Assembly (NCBI GenBank): GCA_000507305.1
Contig: DF239417.1
Span: 180,709 to 244,708, forward strand
From: Breviolum minutum Mf 1.05b.01
Taxonomy: Eukaryota > Sar > Dinophyceae > Suessiales > Symbiodiniaceae
Reading direction: 5' to 3'
DNA length: 64,000 nt
Positions 58,600-64,000 of this stretch are shown piece by piece (the first letter of the stretch is position 1; every line of letters starts with the position of its first letter). The translations under genes were made by a program, and so were the position numbers. Below the pieces are notes generated by a model. The model made no database searches. It was given only the letters and a program-made list of their open reading frames with translations, and had not been told where the DNA came from.

Positions 58600-59200
58600 A
58601 TTCAAGAAACTCTGAACAAAGACTTCAACACAGAATGTCTAAGGTATCCACTGACAGGTTTGCTGCAAGTCGACCAATCCAAGCACCTGCAGCAATGAGG
58701 CGAGAAACTTTCCAGGTGTATTTGTGCATGATCACATGTTAGATAATGAAGCCAGTCCTGGAAACCATTTTGGTTGGTTGGATTTTGTACTGGTGTGTGT
58801 CTGTGTGTGCGTGTTTGTGGCCACATGTCAACAGCACATTCTTCGGGGCGACTACATTTGAGCAACATTTTTGCACACTACCTTGATTGTTTAGCCATGC
58901 CAAGTGTTGTTCTAGTGAGGCAGAGCCTTCAGTATCCAAAATGGTCAATAGATTCAAAAACATGTCATGTTTACCTCCATGGGATACATAATAATGATCT
59001 CATAATTCATAATCAATCAAAATCATATCATGATATTTTCATCATGATCAAATGGATAGGATTGCTGTATGCAATTACCAAAAATCATCACCTCCCACGA
59101 TGCCTGGCCACGTTGAAAGCCGGGTGGTGGTTCCAGCAATCGCTCTAAATCCTGTGGATCTGCCAGATCGTTTCGCCAAAGGAACTCTCCAGCCACCTGC
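58600..59200 (-). CDS. Exons of an unknown gene
   Basis: Three good minus-strand coding stretches: VQVAGEFLWRNDLADPQDLE then RLLEPPPGFQRGQASWE (about 59.20-59.09 kb), LLTILDTEGSASLEQHLAWL (about 58.95-58.89 kb) and KVSRLIAAGAWIGRLAANLS (about 58.71-58.64 kb). They are separated by about 140-180 nt each and read as one soluble helical protein. No family recognised. The 5' and 3' ends are not found. Confidence 0.45.
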
Positions 59201-59324
59201 ACGGAGAACAGGGATGAAGTGAATGGTTGGTTGGGTTGGAAGTGTTTAATGCTATGATTAAGAGTACTTTTGGCAGGGAATCATTGAAAATCATACAATA
59301 ATAATTATTTTGTGAAAATTAGTA

Positions 59325-59462
59325 AACGTATTAGTAAACAAATTAGTAAACAAGGGTTTCCAAAATTCAGATTAGTAAACGCATTAGTAAACAAAGTAGC
59401 AAACAAGGGTTTCCAAAATTCAGATTAGTAAACGGATTAGTAAACAAATTCGTAAACAAGGA
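59325..59462. repeat. Tandem repeat, about 54-57 bp unit with ATTAGTAAAC subrepeats
   Basis: Two and a half copies of a unit beginning GGGTTTCCAAAATTCAG and containing three or four ATTAGTAAAC-like subrepeats. Copies differ by a few bases (CGTATT, CGCATT, CGGATT), so the array is fairly recent. Confidence 0.85.
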
Positions 59463-59989
59463 TATGTTCAATAATGATTGTTCATCGTATATATGCGTGT
59501 AAAAACAAATGATATCATAATATGTCATGAGATGTGACAGGTTCAATTGTCGTTCAGTCCTTCCACCCACCAGGAACCAAGCACAATAGAAAGAAGCACA
59601 TGAACAAGAAACAAACATGAGTACTGGATATTTGCAAGAACCCTCTCCTGCAAGCCTAAAACTTTGGTGTGGTGCTGGAGAGAGACACGTTTGAAATATT
59701 CTGAAATGCTCCAGTGATTCTGGGTGCAAGAGGCTGGAGGGTTCCAGTCATAGTGCAGACAGTTCTAGAGGTTTTGAAGCAAAGTGAAGATTGGAAGGTG
59801 AGAAGATGTCAGAAGATGTTGAAAAGAGTTGAAGACTTGAAGACGCTGACAGAAGAGGTTTAAAGACGAAGGATGCTACAAAAGGTTTCCAGGGGCACGG
59901 ATCTAGCAGCAAGAAAGGTTTTGGAGGCTTCTATAACTGAAAAGAACGGAAGTTCCACGGAAAGTCCTTTTTTCTGAAGTCCTTTTGCA

Positions 59990-60217
59990 TCAGTTCCATG
60001 CACTTCCCATTGGTGAAACCCATCCCGCTGAGGTCCAAACACTCTCATCCATCGTCTTGTGACCAATGTGCAGGAGACACAGACCGGAGACGTCTTTCAG
60101 CATGGGCCAGTTCCGGGTCTCCACCGTCTTCACTCCGTGCAGCAACAGTGAAGCATAGGGATCTCGCATTGAAAAGCAAGGCAGTTCAATGTACTCAGCC
60201 TGGCTCATGGTGGCCAA
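59990..60217 (-). CDS. ASCH-domain protein, N-terminal exon
   Basis: ASCH domains (PUA-like fold) are proposed RNA-binding modules, as in TRIP4. Start MATMSQAEYIELPCFSMRDP at 60217, followed by YASLLLHGVKTVETRNWPML, which contains the ASCH signature G-x-K-x-x-E (GVKTVE), then GLCLLHIGHKTMDE, the next beta strand. The exon ends somewhere after KTMDE, before the stop at 59990. A following exon was not identified with confidence; a minus frame at 59.86-60.06 kb with ELPFFSVIEASKTFLAAR is a candidate. Soluble protein, no targeting signal seen. Confidence 0.65.
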   Translation of the reverse strand: MATMSQAEYIELPCFSMRDPYASLLLHGVKTVETRNWPMLKDVSGLCLLHIGHKTMDESVWTSAGWVSPMGSAWN

Positions 60218-61440
60218 ACAACTTGCAAATCTGGAAGAGTTCTCTTAAGGATGAAGGAAACACATTGAAGCATCATGAATCAAGTTATTGACAAGATCAG
60301 AAATCAACATAAGTCCTGGCCAAGTTCTTTTCAGTGTGCATATCTTGCAGTTTAGTCAACTCCGTGCCTGGTTGCCATTCTGGCCCTTCTCAGCAACCTG
60401 CTGTTTACTCCCCAGTTTCGTTCCTTTCAACGATCTCCGCTTTGGTGGTGTCCACGTCTTCTGCGCCCGAAGAGAGAGACTCACTAGACCAATGCCAACT
60501 GGCAGCTTTCCATCGGCTCTCCATCGAGACCTACGTAGCCTAGTAGATTCACAATGACACCTGCCAGTGAAGCCACCGTTGAAGCTCCGGGATTGAGAAT
60601 TGCTAAGCCCTGGAGACAAATGGCACACAGCCATGGCTCCCTCACTTGACAGAGCTAAAAAGTGCTTCATGAGATTTCATGATCAAACTGATGTATCTTT
60701 TTTTTTGAAGTCAGCGAGAGTTTTAAAAAAATCATGAACATAAGTAGAACTAGAATAAGTAGAAGCAGAAAAGGCCAAGGGCCAAACACTCCCTTCAACT
60801 CTTGATTTTTTCCGTGTCAGTGGACTCTGAGCCAAAGTTCCCAAGTCCCGAAGGGCAAAGCTTCTATCTGCCGAAACCCAGGACACAACATGGGACTGTC
60901 GGAGTCGTTATCATTTGCTTGGTGAACCGCATGAAAGAGCAAAACACAAAAGCCGTGCTTCTCATACTCCTGGATTGATTCAGAAGTTTAAACATCATTT
61001 GTGGTTCAATGCAGTTGACTGGAAGCATTGGAACCCATTGAAATCGAGCTCCTCACAATATCCTTGGTGAGGGCTTCCATCTGCGGCATCACAGGTGATC
61101 AAACGCATGGAAGTAGAAGTGTAGAGCCAAATTCAAAGAGCACATCTTTCGAATTTCACCATTTCTCTTGGAAAACTTACCAGTTTGGCTTTGGCCTCCT
61201 GGTTTGCTATCCGAAATCTCTCCTCGCTGAAGCATAGATCAAATGTTGGAAAACTTTGCAGGAGAACCGCTCGAAACTCAGTGAGGGTGTGTCCTCCAAG
61301 CTAAGAGTGGTTGGAAGCTGTCGTCGCCTCCGAAATGACACAGCCGGAAATCTTTTGCCCCTACAGGACCTACTTTTTAATACCAAACAAAGTTCTGATT
61401 GAAATATGATGCTACAAAAAGAAATCTCGAGACACAAGGA
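60218..61440. other. Unclear region
   Basis: A minus-strand stretch AEDVDTTKAEIVERNETG (about 60.47-60.41 kb) looks coding, but a second minus frame over the same bases is also open. A run of T at 60700 and A-rich tracts. No complete gene, RNA or repeat can be supported. Confidence 0.3.
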
Positions 61441-61449
61441 CAACCTGCG

Positions 61450-61830
61450 TGCTTCAGCTGCTGTTGTAGCTGCTGATGTTTTCGGTTGTTTTTTCCGTTC
61501 TTCCATTCTTTGTTCTTTCCCTTGCTGTTCTTATTCTGGTTCCTCTTCTTCTGCATACGATCAAGACTAGTGATGACAGTGATGAAGAGTGAAGGAGGCA
61601 AGCGCAGGATTTGAGCCCTGGACTGCTGTCCCTGGCGGCCACCCTTCGCTGCCTGTTGGAAAAAAGTAAATCATAGTTTTGAGCTACCTTGAGAGTATGC
61701 CACGGTTGAAATTTGCTGATATATTCACTGCAATCTTCACTGCCATGCCAACCTTCTTGCCCTTGTCCACAGGAGAGGATGGAAGATCAGACAGTGCCTA
61801 CAAAACCAATGAATTCCATTGCTTCGCAAC
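61450..61830 (-). CDS. Exons of an unknown Lys/Gln-rich protein
   Basis: Minus-strand stretches SDLPSSPVDKGKKVGMAVKI (about 61.78-61.72 kb) and, after an AG, AAKGGRQGQQSRAQILRLPP running into a very basic tract RNQNKNSKGKNKEWKNG and QQLQQQLK (about 61.65-61.45 kb). The basic tract could be nucleolar or RNA-binding, or simply low complexity. No family recognised. Confidence 0.3.
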
Positions 61831-61866
61831 CCAGGCGGACCGAAGACTTTGGGATGAACTAATTTA

Positions 61867-62180
61867 TCAAAGCAATGATGGGACCTCATCAGTGTCTTCT
61901 AGGCCGGATGTTCTTTCAGCATCTCGCTGAAGATAGTCAGCAAGCATCTCATTCTCCATACCTGTCAGAGTCAACCGTGTTTGTTAACTTCTCATCATAG
62001 GCATGCTACATGACAAGCTCTCTGAGAAATCGACCCAGGATTTCATTTTGCTTCTGTAGGTCTGCGACCTTGCGAAACAGTTGCTTTCAACATCTTTCAA
62101 CAGCTCTTGGAGCTCCGAATTTTCCCGACCTTGTCTTGCAGCTCTTGTAGGGTCGACATGCAAAGCCTCTCTCAACACAA
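61867..62180 (-). CDS. C-terminal exons of an unknown coiled-coil protein
   Basis: Three consecutive coil stretches on the minus strand: GRENSELQELLKDVES (about 62.14-62.09 kb), FRKVADLQKQNEILGRFLRE (about 62.08-62.01 kb) and ENEMLADYLQRDAERTSG then LEDTDEVPSLL with stop TGA at 61869-61867. The second-to-third join requires an intron. Possibly another axonemal coil protein, given the neighbours, but that is inference only. Confidence 0.45.
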
Positions 62181-62399
62181 TCGAGAAAGTACCACAATTC
62201 CTTCAAAATATGGATGTTTCCCTAAATGCTGGTCCGAGTGCGCCCAAAACAGATTGCTATTCGCATTGAAACCAACTACTGAGGAATCGATTGTTGGATT
62301 GAAAAGCATCTTGGAAAACTCCCGGGTCGCTCAGCAGTCCCTCCTTCCAAAGACTTGTTGAAAAGATAGAGGCCTCCAGACTTGAGCCAAAAAAACGGT

Positions 62400-63129
62400 C
62401 ATTGAAACACTGGTGAAGTTTCATTGGGCCGCAATGCTCGTTGCTGAGCTAACCAAATCCAAAGAATCAAATAGATTTTTGAAGCCAAGAATGACCGAAG
62501 TTGCGGCCACATACGTGGCGCCTGTGTCTACTGAGTCGACTTTCTGTACATCCAAACTCAAACAGTTCTGAGGCTCTCAGAGCGAAAATTTCCAGGTTAG
62601 CATGCCATTCTACCATTCACTCTCTTGCGAAACACTTTGAACAATTAGTGTTTTATGACCTGTCACACTGCCTTGCTTGGATTTTTTATAATTGTTGTCA
62701 ATTGTACAAAGAAAGATAAAGAAAGATAGAACAAGCATGCCTGGGCTCTTGGAGAGCTCGGAGCTTGTGTCCAATTCTAAAGCAGTATCTCAATGCTCAG
62801 GCTGCAGTCCCATCTGTAGCACGGCTTATTTTCCCGACCTTTGAGGGGCAAACAAACGTTGAGTCTCATCACTAAAGTCTTCCAACCTCGGAGAAAAGGC
62901 CAATGTACCATGTTGGAACAAGGATGGTGGAGAAGTTGTGCTGTCATGTATGGGCTCAGAGTGTCAGCTCCGTCCTATGTCATTCAAGTATCAAGCATTT
63001 ACATGCATTTACAGGTTAGTCTTGTTCACTGGGATCACTGGTGGAAGAACAGAGTGTGGCAAAATCTTTGATCCCGATGCGGGCGGCAATCTACCACGGA
63101 GCAGTATGAATCAACAGTATATATGTGAG
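62400..63129. other. Gap, no gene seen
   Basis: No convincing coding stretch on either strand; no repeat or structural RNA recognised. Confidence 0.4.
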
Positions 63130-63625
63130 CTATTGAGGCCCTGACAATTCCAGTTCATTTATGGGCTCAGGAGCATATTCAGCAAAACCCTGCACGGTTG
63201 TGAAGCATTGGAAAAATCTCGGAGGATCGACAAAAATCACTGGCAGTTTCCTCGCCTGGAGCTGCTCCCTTTGCCACTCCTGTTGTTTCTGTCGCCAAAG
63301 GATTTCCAGAGCTATTCGCCTAAAAGCTGAGGGTTTTTTTCGCCAAAGGTCAAAGGTTAGATTCGCCCCACTGTGTGGCACAGGGACAGAGCGAAAAGTG
63401 TGAAGTAGTGGAAGTCGGAAAATAACATAAGGAGCACTGGTAGGTTCATACAACATCATGCAAACTGGCTGTTGCTGCATTCACACCAAGTAGTGCTTGC
63501 TTGGCTCTGTTTGCTTCTGAGTTGCTCTTCCTGCTGTTGTGCCAAGATTTGTTCCCTCTCTTCCAGCTCTGCTAGCCTCTTGGCACGGTCCTCCTCGGAC
63601 AACCTTGCAAAACGTCAACAAAAGC
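63130..63625 (-). CDS. C-terminal exons of an unknown charged coiled-coil protein
   Basis: A coil exon ARLSEEDRAKRLAELEEREQ then ILAQQQEEQ (about 63.61-63.52 kb) is followed by ALEILWRQKQQEWQREQLQA then LPVIFVDPPRFFQCF and APEPINELELSGPQ, stop TAG at 63132-63130. The sequence is a Glu/Arg/Gln helix followed by a short globular end. Not recognised. The gene continues towards the right edge of the window. Confidence 0.5.
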
Positions 63626-64000
63626 TGCAACAACCAGCACCAACCGAAGGTTCAAATAAAGCTCGCTTGAGCATCTTGGGCTGCAGCAGCTGCTCCGGTG
63701 CCAGAACAAAGAATGAACATCTTGGTGCAATGTTACGGTCTCGCTGAAGGTGAGAATGAATTCCATGGTGCTAATGCAGCAACATTCAGGTCACGAATTG
63801 TTTGCGCTAAGACGAACTGTAAATCATCCTTTGCTGCTCTCTGCATTTGAGACAAACTGGGCATTGCACACTACAGCAAGCAGCAAGTACAAAGCTATCT
63901 GAAGAAAAGGAAAGGGATCTGGAATGTCACTGGCCTGTCAAAGACATTGAAATCATCAGCCGCATCAACTCAAAGTCTTCAACCCTTCGAAGTGTAAAAC

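Noticed and set aside
59325-59462. Possible CRISPR array
   Set aside because: The repeats are contiguous tandem units with internal subrepeats and no unique spacers; the genome is eukaryotic.
1-64000. tRNA, rRNA or spliced-leader RNA genes
   Set aside because: I looked for obvious cloverleaf or conserved rRNA stretches by eye and found none; a covariance-model search would be needed to exclude small ones.

Overview
The window looks like nuclear DNA of a photosynthetic dinoflagellate, most likely a Symbiodiniaceae-like alga. The reasons are: host genes cut into many exons of about 40-110 nt; repeated GC-AG (and apparent GA-AG) introns beside GT-AG ones; nearly all genes on one strand (minus); axonemal proteins, a protein with a plastid presequence and a dinoflagellate-style CCCH zinc-finger pair side by side; and a tyrosine-recombinase retroelement carrying a C5-cytosine methyltransferase, a combination published from Symbiodinium. 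Exons were read by eye, so most host-gene boundaries are approximate unless a splice site is stated.

Layout, left to right. 0.1-4.85 kb (-): axonemal dynein intermediate chain 7-like gene (DNAI7/CASC1/IC97), probably cut by the window edge. 4.84-5.76 kb (+): a small unrecognised gene, the only good plus-strand gene; its candidate start codon overlaps the DNAI7-like start in one CATG. 6.03-9.03 kb (-): malate synthase G, two exons. 9.54-21.94 kb (-): a FAM184-family coiled-coil gene of dozens of micro-exons, with a 169-bp foldback element at one splice acceptor. 22-24.5 kb: unclear, one Alba-like exon. 24.9-47.1 kb (-): a fused isopropylmalate dehydratase gene (LeuC then LeuD), whose largest intron (about 29.3-43.1 kb) contains a ubiquitin-like-domain gene and a further unknown gene on the same strand. 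An intron of the ubiquitin-like gene contains an 8.4-kb retroelement (31914-40314).

47.7-51.7 kb (-): C-terminal exon of an unknown gene, then two paralogous CCCH zinc-finger genes flanking a small unknown gene. 51.8-54.4 kb (-): CCDC96/CCDC113-like axonemal coiled-coil gene. 55.0-57.4 kb (-): MDP-1-like HAD phosphatase gene with a plastid-targeted membrane protein gene (56.06-56.50 kb) between its exons, same strand. 58-64 kb (-): fragments of several unknown genes and an ASCH-domain protein.

Together the identifiable functions are leucine biosynthesis (LeuCD), the glyoxylate bypass (malate synthase), the flagellar axoneme (DNAI7, CCDC96/113, perhaps FAM184) and the plastid. They do not form an operon. 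The most unusual features are the retroelement with split direct repeats and an apparently intact methyltransferase, and two independent cases of genes nested on the same strand inside introns of other genes.
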